Source: Pseudomonadota bacterium
Lineage (GTDB): Bacteria > Pseudomonadota > Gammaproteobacteria > Ga0077536
Assembly (NCBI GenBank): GCA_029977665.1
Contig: JAPOKK010000009.1
Location: 1 to 35,892, forward strand
Reading direction: 5' to 3'
DNA length: 35,892 nucleotides
Shown: one piece after another, positions 24,083-32,832 of the stretch
Layout: each line of letters opens with the position of its first letter
Numbering within the stretch: position 1 is the stretch's first letter
Made by a program: the position numbers and the translations under genes
The notes under the pieces: model-generated
What the model saw: only the letters and a program-made list of their open reading frames with translations
Told to the model about the DNA's origin: nothing
The model's database searches: none

Positions 24083-25285
24083 ATGTTCGATCGCAATTTC
24101 ATCGTCCTCGAGCTCGCCAACATCCTCGCCGGCCCGGTCACCACGATGGCTTTCGCGGAGCTCGGCGCGCGCGTCATCAAGCTCGAGAACCCGAACACCC
24201 GTGGCGACGCGACGCGCGGCTGGAAACTCGTCGGCGAGCCGGCCGAGACCGACGTTTCCGGCTACTTCTCCTGCGCGAACTGGGGCAAGGAGTCACTCGC
24301 GGTCGATTTCACCTGCCCGGCGGGCCGCGAGCTCGTCCACGCCCTCGCCCGCCAGGCCGACATCGTCGTGGCGAGCTTCAAGCCCGGCGACGAAATCAAG
24401 CTGGGGCTCGACTACGCGACGCTCGCGGCGCTCAACCCGCGCCTGATCTACGGCCAGGTGACGGCCTACGGTCCCGACGATCCGCGCCCCGGCTTCGACG
24501 CGATCCTGCAGGCCGAGGCCGGCTTCACCTACCTCAACGGCGAACCCGACGGCCCGCCGACCAAGATGCCGGTCGCGCTGATCGACCTGCTGCTGGCCCA
24601 CCAGCTCAAGGAAGGCCTGCTCCTGGCCCTGCTCAAGCGCGAGCGCAGCGGCCAGGGCTCGCATGTCACGACCTCGCTGCTCGAGGCGGGCGTCGCCTCG
24701 CTCGCCAACCAGGCGACCAACTACCTCGTCGGCGGTGTCGTGCCCCAGCGCATGGGCTCCGAACATCCGAACATCGTCCCCTACGGCTCCATACTCGCCT
24801 GCGCCGACGGCCGCGAAGTCGTCATCGCCGCGGCCACCGAGCGTCAGTACCGCGAACTCGTTCGCGCCATGGATCTGGCGGAGCTGGCCGATGATCCGGC
24901 CTTCGCGACCGGGCAGCAACGCGTCGAACATCGCGAACAGCTGCTGGACCGCATCCGCGCACGCGCCGCCGAACTCGCCTCTGCCGAACTGGCCGGCCGC
25001 CTGGAACGGGCCAAGGTCCCGTTCGGCTTCGTCAACGACATGGCCGCGGTGTTTGCGCAAGCCGGCGCGCAGCGCCTGCTGCTGCACGGCGAGGTCGATG
25101 GCCGCGCGCTGCGCGGTGTGCGCAGCCTCGCCATCGGCGGCGACGCCGCCGAACTCGTGCAGCCGGCGCCGCCACCGCATTTCGACCAGCATCGCGAAGC
25201 CGTACTCGGCGACCTGCTCGGCCACGACGCCGCCGCGATCGCCGCCCTCGAAGCGGCCGGCGCATTCGGCCGAGGCACGCCATAG
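24083..25285 (+). CDS. CaiB/BaiF family (class III) CoA-transferase
   Basis: A 400-residue CoA-transferase moving CoA between carboxylic acids. It opens with IVLELANILAGPVTTMAFAELGARVIKLENPNTRGDATRGW, the usual N-terminal signature, followed by DFTCPAGRELVHALARQADIVVASFKPGDEIKLGLDY and RLIYGQVTAYGPDDPRPGFDAILQAEAGF. The position of the catalytic carboxylate reads TTSLLEAGVA, with Glu where formyl-CoA transferase has Asp169; Glu also occurs in other paralogues, as far as I recall. AGGAAA precedes ATG 24083. The substrate is unknown; the second CoA ligase and nitronate monooxygenases nearby suggest acyl-CoA catabolism. Confidence 0.92.
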   Translation: MFDRNFIVLELANILAGPVTTMAFAELGARVIKLENPNTRGDATRGWKLVGEPAETDVSGYFSCANWGKESLAVDFTCPAGRELVHALARQADIVVASFKPGDEIKLGLDYATLAALNPRLIYGQVTAYGPDDPRPGFDAILQAEAGFTYLNGEPDGPPTKMPVALIDLLLAHQLKEGLLLALLKRERSGQGSHVTTSLLEAGVASLANQATNYLVGGVVPQRMGSEHPNIVPYGSILACADGREVVIAAATERQYRELVRAMDLAELADDPAFATGQQRVEHREQLLDRIRARAAELASAELAGRLERAKVPFGFVNDMAAVFAQAGAQRLLLHGEVDGRALRGVRSLAIGGDAAELVQPAPPPHFDQHREAVLGDLLGHDAAAIAALEAAGAFGRGTP

Positions 25286-25519
25286 GCGTCGTCTCGGCGC
25301 ATGATGCCGAGATCGGCTTCAGCCACCTCATCCACCCGGGTGAGGTCGGCGCGCTGGCCGCGAGGAAATTCAAGACACGGGTACGCGCGCCGCCATAGCC
25401 TCCAGTGATGCACCAATGTGGATCAGGGGCGATCCCGCCGACACGGAAGGAACCGTGCTGAACGCGCTCGGCGCGGGCACGCCGGACGGGCCGCGGGCGT
25501 ACACGGCGGAGAGGCTCAT
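25286..25519. other. Intergenic region with a possible coding remnant and a weak hairpin
   Basis: This 234-bp gap precedes the PAS/GGDEF/EAL gene. In the frame ending at TAG 25396-25398 it reads AHDAEIGFSHLIHPGEVG and then AARKFKTRV, which looks protein-like and might be the tail of a lost gene; no start or family was recognised. A stem CTCGGC-N7-GCCGAG is at 25293-25311 without a T-run. The Shine-Dalgarno GGAGAGG of the next gene is at 25508-25514. Confidence 0.3.
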
Positions 25520-28500
25520 TTGGACGACCAGGTCAGAACCGCGGAACATCGGCTTGCCGGAGGTCTCGACGCGCTCGCGCAGGCGCTGATTATCGTCGAT
25601 GCCGACGGCATGGTGTGCTACGTGAACGAGGCGGCCGCGCGGCTCACCGGCCAGGATGCCGCGTTCGCGCGCGGGCGCCGTTGGAAAGACATCCTGTGCG
25701 GCACGAGCCCATCGCATACCGCACCGGCACTCGCGCCCGGCACGCACCGCATCGTTCTCGATGGTGAAGTTACCCCCCGCGATCTCGTTGTCACGGCCCT
25801 CGCCTCCGGCGTACCGGGCTACCTGCTCTGCGTGTCGGACAGCGACGACGCTTTCGAACTCGCCCCGGGCCGACGCCAGCAGCCGCTGCTCCAGGTCGCG
25901 CTGGAGAACGGACGCCAGGGTCTGTGGGAGTGGCAACCGCGCGACGACACGCTGCACTTCTCGCGCGAGTGGTACGCCATGTTCGGTCACGCACCCGGCT
26001 CCGTGCGCTCGCTGCTCGTCGATCTGCAGAGCCTGCTCCACCCCGATTCCGTCTCTGCCGGTCGCGCGGCGCTGGTGCCCATGCTGCGCGGCGAGCGTGA
26101 TGACTTCGAAGTCGAGCACCGTATCCGCCGCGCCGACGGCGCTTATATCCACGTGCTGTCACGCGGACGTTGCGTCGAGCGCAGTACCGACGGACAGGCG
26201 CTGCACGTCGTCGGCACGCACGTCGACATCACGCACCTCAAGCAGACGGAGCAACGCCTGCTGGAATCGCGTCAACTGCTCGAGACGGTCATCGACGCGT
26301 TTCCTCAGCGCGTGTTCTGGAAGGATCGCGACAATCGTTATCTCGGTGCGAATCGCAGCTTCGCCCGCGATGCCGGCTTCGCCGATCCGGCGGCGCTGAT
26401 CGGCATCAAGGTCACCGATATTGCCTGGCCGACTTCGTTCGATCCGATCAGGGAGGATGACCGTCGCGTGCTCGCCGGCGAAGTCGATAAGCTCGTCGTC
26501 CGCCGCGAGTTCCGCCCCGTCGCCGGCGACACGTTCTGGGCCGAAACGACCAAGGTCCCCATCCGCGACAGCGACGGCAGCGCCATCGGCATCCTCGGCT
26601 TCTACGATGACGTCACCGAACAGCGCCAGCGCGAACTGCAGATGAGAACCATCGCCGAGGCATTCACTGCCGTCGGGGAAGGCCGCCTGCTGGATGCCCT
26701 GGCACGCGCAGCGGCGGAACTCGCCGGCGCCGATTACGCGTTTCTCGCGCACCTGGACGACGACGGCACGCGTGCCCGCGTCAGCGCCTCTCACCCGCTG
26801 ACGTCGCCGGTCCTCACTGACCTCGACTACGCCCTCGCCGGCACACCCTGCGCGTGCACCATCCGTGACGGCCGCCATGCAACCCTGAACGACCTGGTGC
26901 GGACCTTCCCCGACGACCATCTCGTGCGCGATCTCGGTATCGAGGCGTATGTCGGCAATCGCCTCGAAACCTCCGACGGACGCCCCATCGGCCTGTTCGT
27001 CCTGCTCTTCCGCGAAGCGGTCACGGACCTCGAGCATGTCAACACGGTCATCGACATCTTCTCCGCCCGCGCAACGGCGGAGATTGAACGTGAACGCGCG
27101 CTGAGCGAGTTGCGCACCAGCGAACAGCGCCTGGAGACGGCTATCGCGCACGGCGGCCAGGACGTTTGGGAATGGCGGCCGGCCGACGACCGCCTGAACA
27201 TCATCGGCGATACCTTCGGGCGGCTCGGCCTGGAAAGTGGCAAGGCATTGCGCGTACGGATTCATCCCGATGACCACGCAGTGCAGAAGCGCGCCCTCAC
27301 CGACTACTACCGCGGCGTCAGCGAGCACTACGAGTACGAAGCGCGCATCCTGCATCCGGATGGCAACTATCGCTGGATGCTGGTGCGCGGACAAACCGCC
27401 TCGCGCGACGATCACGGGCGTATCGAACGCCTCATCGGCACGGTCACCGACGTCTCGGCGCTCAAGTCCGCCCAGCTCGGCCTGGAAACGTCGCAGGATT
27501 TTCTCGAACTGGTCATTGATACCGTACCGCAGGCGATCTTCTGGCAGGACCTCTCGTTCCACTATCGCGGCTGCAACCAGCGCTTCGCCGAGCTTGCCGG
27601 CGTCGCAATGCCGGAAGATCTCGTGGGCCGCAGCGATGCCGACCTGTGGTGGCACGCCTCGGCCGCCACGTTCCGTGCCGAGGACCGATCATTGATCGCG
27701 GGCACGGTACCGAGCCTGCACGGTGAGCTGTCGCTGTGCCTGCCCGACGGCACGGACAAGTGGTTCGAACTCGTCAAGGTGCCGATGCGTGACGCCGACG
27801 GCGCCATCATCGGCATCCTCGGCGCGGTGCACGATGTCACCACGCGCAAGCAGGCCGAGGATGCCGCGCGTCATCTCGCGTGCTTCGATCCCCTGACCAA
27901 CCTGCCCAATCGGCGCGACTTCACCGCCCGCCTCCAGAGCAGCCTCGCCCTGGCGCAGCGGCGCCGGCGCACCGGCGCGCTGTTGTTCATCGATCTCGAC
28001 CAGTTCAAGCAGATCAACGACACCCTGGGCCATTCCGTCGGCGATGCATTGCTGCAGGCGGTCGCCAGACGGCTGCAGGGCGTGACGCGCCAGGAGGATA
28101 CCGTGGCGCGCCTCGGCGGCGACGAGTTCGTCGTGCTACTGCCCGAGGTCGCCGGCGACCACGACGACTGCGCGCGCCAGGCGCAGCTCGTCGCGGATAA
28201 GATCCACGAAACACTGCGTCAGCCGTTCCAGTTCGAGCACCACCAGTTCCACGTCACGCCGACCATCGGCATTTCGTTGTTTCCCGACGGCGACAAGGAC
28301 GTCGACGATGTCCTCAAGGAAGCCGACACGGCGATGTACAGCGGCAAGGCTGCGGGCCGCGGCGTCACACGCTTCTTCCGCCGCGAGATGGAGGAAGCGG
28401 CACAGCGGCGCCTGCGCATCGAGGGCGACCTGCGCAAAGCCATCGTGCGCCAGGAATTCGAGCTGCGCTTCCAGCCGCAGGTCGACGCGACCGGTTTCGT

Positions 28501-29182
28501 CAGCGGCGCGGAGGTCCTGTTGCGTTGGCAACACCCCGAGCACGGGGTGATTTCGCCCGGCGACTTCGTACCCATCGCCGAGGAACGCGGGCTTATCGTC
28601 GACATCGGCCGCTGGGTGCTCGATGCCGCCTTCGATCGCTTTCGCGACTGGCTGGAAAGCGGGCGCGCGGATCTCGGCGAGCTCGCCATCAACGTCAGCT
28701 CGCGGCAGTTCCGCGCGGACGACTTCTACGGTGACGTCGAGCGTCTGCTGATCGCCCACCGTATTCCGCCACAACGGGTGGTGTTCGAAATCACCGAAGG
28801 CACCGTGGTCGAGGACGTCGAAGCGACCATCGCCATCATGGAGCGTCTGCGCCGCCTCGGCATCCGCTTCGCGATCGACGATTTCGGTACCGGCTACTCG
28901 TCGCTGTCCTACCTCAAGCGGCTGCCCATCGACCAGCTCAAGATCGACCGCTCCTTCATCGCCGACATCGGGCGCGACAGCAATGACGAGGTCATCTGCC
29001 AGACCATCGTCGCGATGAGCCAGCACCTGCGCCTGCAGACCATTGCCGAGGGCGTCGAGACCCCCGAGCAGTACAACTTCCTCGCGCGTCTGCGCTGCAG
29101 TGGCTACCAGGGCTACCTGTTCCTGCCGCCCGCGACCGAAGCAGAGTTTCTCGCCTACTACGACCGCGCCAACCAGCGCTGA
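25520..29182 (+). CDS. Multi-PAS/GAF GGDEF-EAL cyclic-di-GMP signalling protein
   Basis: A 1220-residue protein that may both make and degrade cyclic di-GMP. No TM segment was seen, so it is probably cytoplasmic. Approximate order: PAS (10-110), PAS (125-245, ending VVGTHVDITHLKQTE), PAS (255-375, FWKDRDNRYLGANRSFARDAG), GAF (385-545, with PCACTIRDGRHATLNDL), PAS (555-675), PAS (685-805), GGDEF (815-975) and EAL (990-1210). The GGDEF motif is intact at 866-870, with an RxxD site (RQED) five residues before it. The EAL motif reads EVL (998-1000), keeping the catalytic Glu; NVSSRQF, DDFGTGYSSLSYLKRLP and EGVETPEQ are present. TTG 25520 is chosen for its GGAGAGG Shine-Dalgarno; ATG 25418 would add 34 odd residues. 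Confidence 0.92.
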   Translation: MDDQVRTAEHRLAGGLDALAQALIIVDADGMVCYVNEAAARLTGQDAAFARGRRWKDILCGTSPSHTAPALAPGTHRIVLDGEVTPRDLVVTALASGVPGYLLCVSDSDDAFELAPGRRQQPLLQVALENGRQGLWEWQPRDDTLHFSREWYAMFGHAPGSVRSLLVDLQSLLHPDSVSAGRAALVPMLRGERDDFEVEHRIRRADGAYIHVLSRGRCVERSTDGQALHVVGTHVDITHLKQTEQRLLESRQLLETVIDAFPQRVFWKDRDNRYLGANRSFARDAGFADPAALIGIKVTDIAWPTSFDPIREDDRRVLAGEVDKLVVRREFRPVAGDTFWAETTKVPIRDSDGSAIGILGFYDDVTEQRQRELQMRTIAEAFTAVGEGRLLDALARAAAELAGADYAFLAHLDDDGTRARVSASHPLTSPVLTDLDYALAGTPCACTIRDGRHATLNDLVRTFPDDHLVRDLGIEAYVGNRLETSDGRPIGLFVLLFREAVTDLEHVNTVIDIFSARATAEIERERALSELRTSEQRLETAIAHGGQDVWEWRPADDRLNIIGDTFGRLGLESGKALRVRIHPDDHAVQKRALTDYYRGVSEHYEYEARILHPDGNYRWMLVRGQTASRDDHGRIERLIGTVTDVSALKSAQLGLETSQDFLELVIDTVPQAIFWQDLSFHYRGCNQRFAELAGVAMPEDLVGRSDADLWWHASAATFRAEDRSLIAGTVPSLHGELSLCLPDGTDKWFELVKVPMRDADGAIIGILGAVHDVTTRKQAEDAARHLACFDPLTNLPNRRDFTARLQSSLALAQRRRRTGALLFIDLDQFKQINDTLGHSVGDALLQAVARRLQGVTRQEDTVARLGGDEFVVLLPEVAGDHDDCARQAQLVADKIHETLRQPFQFEHHQFHVTPTIGISLFPDGDKDVDDVLKEADTAMYSGKAAGRGVTRFFRREMEEAAQRRLRIEGDLRKAIVRQEFELRFQPQVDATGFVSGAEVLLRWQHPEHGVISPGDFVPIAEERGLIVDIGRWVLDAAFDRFRDWLESGRADLGELAINVSSRQFRADDFYGDVERLLIAHRIPPQRVVFEITEGTVVEDVEATIAIMERLRRLGIRFAIDDFGTGYSSLSYLKRLPIDQLKIDRSFIADIGRDSNDEVICQTIVAMSQHLRLQTIAEGVETPEQYNFLARLRCSGYQGYLFLPPATEAEFLAYYDRANQR

Positions 29183-29200
29183 TGCGCTGCCGGCCGTGGC

Positions 29201-30016
29201 TCAACCGGCAAGCCACTCGAGCACCAGGCGATTGACGTCCTCGGGGCGATCGAGCGGCAACCAATGGCCGGCGCCCTCGAGGCGCTCGTAGCGCCACGCG
29301 GCATCGACATGCGCCGCGCTGCCCGCCATCTGGGCTTCTTCGAGATACGGGTCGGCGCTACCCCAGATGCCCAGCGTCGGTACGCTCACGCGCGGGAATT
29401 CGAGGCGGCGGAAGGTCTGCGCGGGATGCGCATTGGCGCGGTACCAGTTGAGCGCCGCGGTCAGTGCCCCCGGGCGGGACAGATCGGCGATCCAGTGCTC
29501 ACCTTCGGCATGGTGTCCGGTGAAATCGCGCAGCAGCGCCCAGTCGTCGGCCATCAGCAGGCGCTCGGCGAGTTCTTCGAACTGGAACAGCAGCATGTAC
29601 CAGGAGCGCGCGCGCTGACCGAGGCCGGCGCCGTAGAAGCTCTGCGGATGGCCGACCGACAAGGCCGTGAGCGATGTCACCCGGGCGGCGTGCAGCGCCG
29701 CCAGCAACCAGCCGAGCGACGCGCCCCAGTCGTGGCACAACACGTGGACGCGCGCGAGATCGAGTCTGTCGAGCAGGGCGAGAACGTCAGCGAGCAGGAT
29801 CTCGACGCGATAATCGGCGCGCGCCGGCGGCCGCGCACTGGCGCCAAAGCCGCGCAGGTCCGGCGCCACGACGCGGTAGCCGTCCGCGGCGAGCGCCGGC
29901 ACCTGGTGCCGCTACAGCTTCGACGAGTCGGGGAAGCCGTGCAACAGCAGCACGGGTGGTCCACTGCCGACGTCCAGGTAATGGAAATCGAGTCCGTTCA
30001 GGGTGAGTTGCGGCAT
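29201..30016 (-). pseudogene. Epoxide-hydrolase-like alpha/beta hydrolase with an in-frame amber codon
   Basis: The frame starts at ATG 30014-30016 (MPQLTLNGLDFHYLDVG) and reads PVLLLHGFPDSSKL before a TAG at 29912-29914 (codon 35). It then continues in the same frame with RHQVPALAADGYRVVAPDLRGFG to a normal stop at 29201-29203. The family normally has Trp here (HGFPxSSxxWRHQVPAL), so a single TGG-to-TAG change explains the break. The rest is intact: nucleophile Asp96 in HDWGASLGW, acid Asp222 in GSADPYLEE and His251 in GAGHWLP, numbered as if codon 35 were Trp. A shorter product from GTG 29902 would lack the oxyanion-hole strand. The gene would hydrolyse epoxides or similar esters. Confidence 0.88.
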
Positions 30017-30173
30017 GGCGCGAGGTCTCCGGCGAGCAAGCGCGCAACGATAGCGGCCCGAGGCGCGTGCGGCCAGCGCGGGGCGCCACCGGCGGCGGCA
30101 AAATGCGCCACAATGGCGCCATCCGGCCACCCCAGTACGTGCCGGTCCGGACCGCCGCCACGAGGACACCGCC

Positions 30174-31157
30174 ATGCCCGATCTGCTCGACAGACTTCAC
30201 ACCCGCGCGCCAATCTGGAGCGCCGGCATGGGCGGCGGCCTCGCCGGTCCCGCGCTGACCGCAGCGGTCTGCGAGGCCGGCGGCTTCGGCGTACTCGGCT
30301 GCGGGGGCGCGCTGCCCCGCGCCGAGGTCACCCGGCTCATCGAGCAGACGCGGGCGCTGACCTCGCGCGCCTTCGGCGCCAACATCATCCTGCCGATGTC
30401 CGACGGCAGCGACGTCGAAGCCTGTTTCGATGCCCGCGTGCCGGTGCTGGTGCTGTTCTGGGGTGACGTACAACCCTTCGTCGCCGACGCGCACCGGCGC
30501 GAGATGTACGTCGTCGCGCAGTGCGGCGGCCCGGACGATGCCGTTGCGGCCGCCGATGCCGGTGTCGACGCGGTCATCGTGCAGGGTAGCGAAGCCGGCG
30601 GCCACGTGCGCGCGCGGGCGCCGCTGGCCGAGACCGTGACCCAGGCGGTACGCGTGCTCGGACCGGTGCCGACCATCGCCGCCGGCGGTATCGCGACCGG
30701 CGCGGACATTGCCACCGCCCTCGCCTACGGCGCGCGCGGCGTCTCACTCGGCACGCGCTTTCTGGCCAGCCGCGAGGCTGCCGCGCACGACGCCTACAAG
30801 GCGCGCGTCGTCGCCGCCGGCGCCGAAGACACGCTGATGACCGAACTGTTCGACATCGGCTGGCCGGCCGCCGCGCACCGGGTCTTGCGCAACGCCACCG
30901 TCGTGGCCTGGGAGGGGGCGGGCCGCCCGGCCTCCGGCGAGCGCCCCGGCGAGGGCGAGGAAATCGGTACAATCGGCGCCGGTACGGAGCGTATCGGGAT
31001 CCCGCGCTACAGCGTCCTGCCGCCGGTCACGGACTTCGATGGCGACATCGAGGCCGCCGCGCTCTACGCCGGAGAATCGGTCGCGCGCATCGACGCCGTC
31101 GACGACGCCGCCGCAATCATGACGACCCTGATGGACGAACTGCGTGCCGCTACCTGA
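30174..31157 (+). CDS. Nitronate monooxygenase family protein (second copy)
   Basis: A 327-residue FMN TIM-barrel protein. IWSAGMGGGLAGPALTAAVCEAGGFGVLGCGGALPRAEV, then VIVQGSEAGGHVRARAP, TIAAGGIATGADIATALAYGARGVSLGTRFLAS give the family fold and the flavin phosphate site; the His of SEAGGH is at the usual catalytic position. It is only moderately similar to the first copy at 22948. ATG 30174 follows GAGGACACC. It lies 55 bp before a CoA ligase gene in the same direction and is probably cotranscribed, which suggests work on an acyl-CoA or acid rather than nitroalkane detoxification. Confidence 0.9.
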   Translation: MPDLLDRLHTRAPIWSAGMGGGLAGPALTAAVCEAGGFGVLGCGGALPRAEVTRLIEQTRALTSRAFGANIILPMSDGSDVEACFDARVPVLVLFWGDVQPFVADAHRREMYVVAQCGGPDDAVAAADAGVDAVIVQGSEAGGHVRARAPLAETVTQAVRVLGPVPTIAAGGIATGADIATALAYGARGVSLGTRFLASREAAAHDAYKARVVAAGAEDTLMTELFDIGWPAAAHRVLRNATVVAWEGAGRPASGERPGEGEEIGTIGAGTERIGIPRYSVLPPVTDFDGDIEAAALYAGESVARIDAVDDAAAIMTTLMDELRAAT

Positions 31158-31212
31158 GCGGGAGCCGGCTGTACGCCTAACCGAGCAACGTAAACGAAGA
31201 CGGAAAACGAAC

Positions 31213-32769
31213 ATGCGAGTGACCCAGCCCCTGCAGCGCAACCTGCAACAGATCCCCAACGAGGTGGCGACCATCGACGGCGAGCGGCGACACACCTGGG
31301 CCGAGTTCGTCGACCGCGTCGCGCGCCTCGCCGGCGGACTCCACCAGCTGGGCCTGAAAACCGGCGATCGCGTCGCTGTCATCGGCCTCAACTCCGATCG
31401 CCACATGGAAGTGTTCTTCGCCGTACCCTGGGCCGGCGGCGTCATCGTGCCGACCAACTACCGCTGGTCCGCGCCCGAGATCGCGTTCTCACTGAACGAC
31501 TCGGGCACGCGCGTGCTGTTCATCGACCGCGCGTTCTGGCCCCTCGTCGAAGCGCTCCGTCCGCTCGTCGAAGACCCGCTGACGGTCATCTGCCTGGACG
31601 ACGCGCTCCCGGGGCACGACGCCGTTCACGACGAACTGATCGCGGCCAGCGCAGCGGTCGACGAACACGTCGCCGGCGCCGACGACCTGTCCGGCATCTT
31701 CTACACCGGGGGCACGACGGGACGTTCCAAGGGGGTCATGCTGACGCACGGCAACCACGTCGCCAACACGCTGCAGTTCGCCGCGATGATCGGCCTCTCG
31801 CCCGACATCGTGTACCTGCACGGCGCGCCGATGTTCCACATCGCCGATGCCCTGTACATCTACCTCGTCACCCATCTCGGCGCGCGCCACGTGTTCATCC
31901 CGCGTTTCGAGCCGGCCGCCTGCGCCCAGGCGATGCAGGATCACGCCGTGACCGACACCATCCTGGTGCCGACGATGATCCAGATGCTGCTCGAACAGCC
32001 GGGCTTCGCCGAGTACGACCTCGGCAAGCTGGCGCGGCTGTACTACGGTGCCTCGCCGATGCCGGAATCGGTCGCCATCGACTTGATCGGCAAGCTGCCA
32101 TGGGTGGCCGCCTACCAGCTCTACGGCCAGACCGAAGCGGCGCCGCTGCTGACGGCGCTGGACGCCCGCTACCACGTCACCGAGGGCCCGCTGGCCGGCC
32201 GCCTGCGCTCGGCCGGCCGCGCGGTGCCGGCGGTCGAGCTGCGCATCGTCGACGAGAGCGGCGCCGAAGTGCCGCGTGGCACGGTCGGCGAGATCGTCGC
32301 GCGTGGCCCGAACATCATGAAGGGCTACTGGGGCCGCGAGGACCTCAGCGCGGAAACGCTGCGCGGCGGCTGGCTGCACACCGGCGATGCCGCCTACATG
32401 GACGACGGCGGCTTCATCTTCATCAGCGACCGCCTCAAGGACATGATCATCTCGGGTGGCGAGAACGTCTATTCGACAGAGGTCGAAAACGCGCTCTACC
32501 AGCACGAGGACGTCGCCCAGGTTGCGGTCATCGGCATCCCGGACGAGAAATGGGGCGAGCGCGTGCACGCGGTCGTCGTGCCACGCGACGGCACGCAGCC
32601 CGACCCGGCCGAACTGATGGCCTTCTGCCGCACACTCATCGCCGACTACAAGTGTCCGCGCTCGGTCAGCTTCCGCGACGAGCCGCTACCCCTCTCGGGC
32701 GCCGGCAAGGTCCTCAAGACCGAGCTGCGCAAGCCGTTCTGGGAAGGCCGCGACCGCCAGGTGAACTGA
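31213..32769 (+). CDS. AMP-forming fatty-acid-type CoA ligase
   Basis: A 518-residue ANL ligase. GIFYTGGTTGRSKGVMLTHGN is the AMP-binding motif, followed by YQLYGQTEAAPLLTAL, GGWLHTGDAAYMDDGGFIFISDRLKDMIISGGENVYSTEVENAL and the catalytic lysine in LPLSGAGKVLKTELRKPFW. The sequence resembles long- and medium-chain fatty-acyl-CoA ligases used for catabolism. ATG 31213 was chosen as the first start matching the family N-terminus (QPLQRNLQQIPNEVATIDGERRHTWAEF). It follows the nitronate monooxygenase gene and ends 63 bp before the convergent DAHP synthase gene. Confidence 0.93.
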   Translation: MRVTQPLQRNLQQIPNEVATIDGERRHTWAEFVDRVARLAGGLHQLGLKTGDRVAVIGLNSDRHMEVFFAVPWAGGVIVPTNYRWSAPEIAFSLNDSGTRVLFIDRAFWPLVEALRPLVEDPLTVICLDDALPGHDAVHDELIAASAAVDEHVAGADDLSGIFYTGGTTGRSKGVMLTHGNHVANTLQFAAMIGLSPDIVYLHGAPMFHIADALYIYLVTHLGARHVFIPRFEPAACAQAMQDHAVTDTILVPTMIQMLLEQPGFAEYDLGKLARLYYGASPMPESVAIDLIGKLPWVAAYQLYGQTEAAPLLTALDARYHVTEGPLAGRLRSAGRAVPAVELRIVDESGAEVPRGTVGEIVARGPNIMKGYWGREDLSAETLRGGWLHTGDAAYMDDGGFIFISDRLKDMIISGGENVYSTEVENALYQHEDVAQVAVIGIPDEKWGERVHAVVVPRDGTQPDPAELMAFCRTLIADYKCPRSVSFRDEPLPLSGAGKVLKTELRKPFWEGRDRQVN

Positions 32770-32832
32770 GCCCGCGGCGAACCCGGCGCAAAGGTCCACC
32801 GCGGCCCGGCGCCCGGCGGCGCCCGCCCGCCT
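32770..32832. terminator. Possible bidirectional hairpin between CoA ligase and DAHP synthase
   Basis: GGCGCC-CGGC-GGCGCC at 32808-32823 can form a six-bp stem with a four-base loop in the 63-bp convergent gap. No T-run follows on either strand, so the terminator call is weak. Confidence 0.25.

Noticed and set aside
24663-24720. Loss of the catalytic Asp in the CaiB/BaiF protein (Glu instead)
   Set aside because: As far as I recall, Glu at this place (SLLEA or SLFEA) also occurs in other paralogues, so it is not good evidence of inactivity.
26159-27655. 498-codon open frame antisense to the PAS/GGDEF/EAL gene
   Set aside because: Same cause: a GC-rich shadow frame without recognisable protein features.
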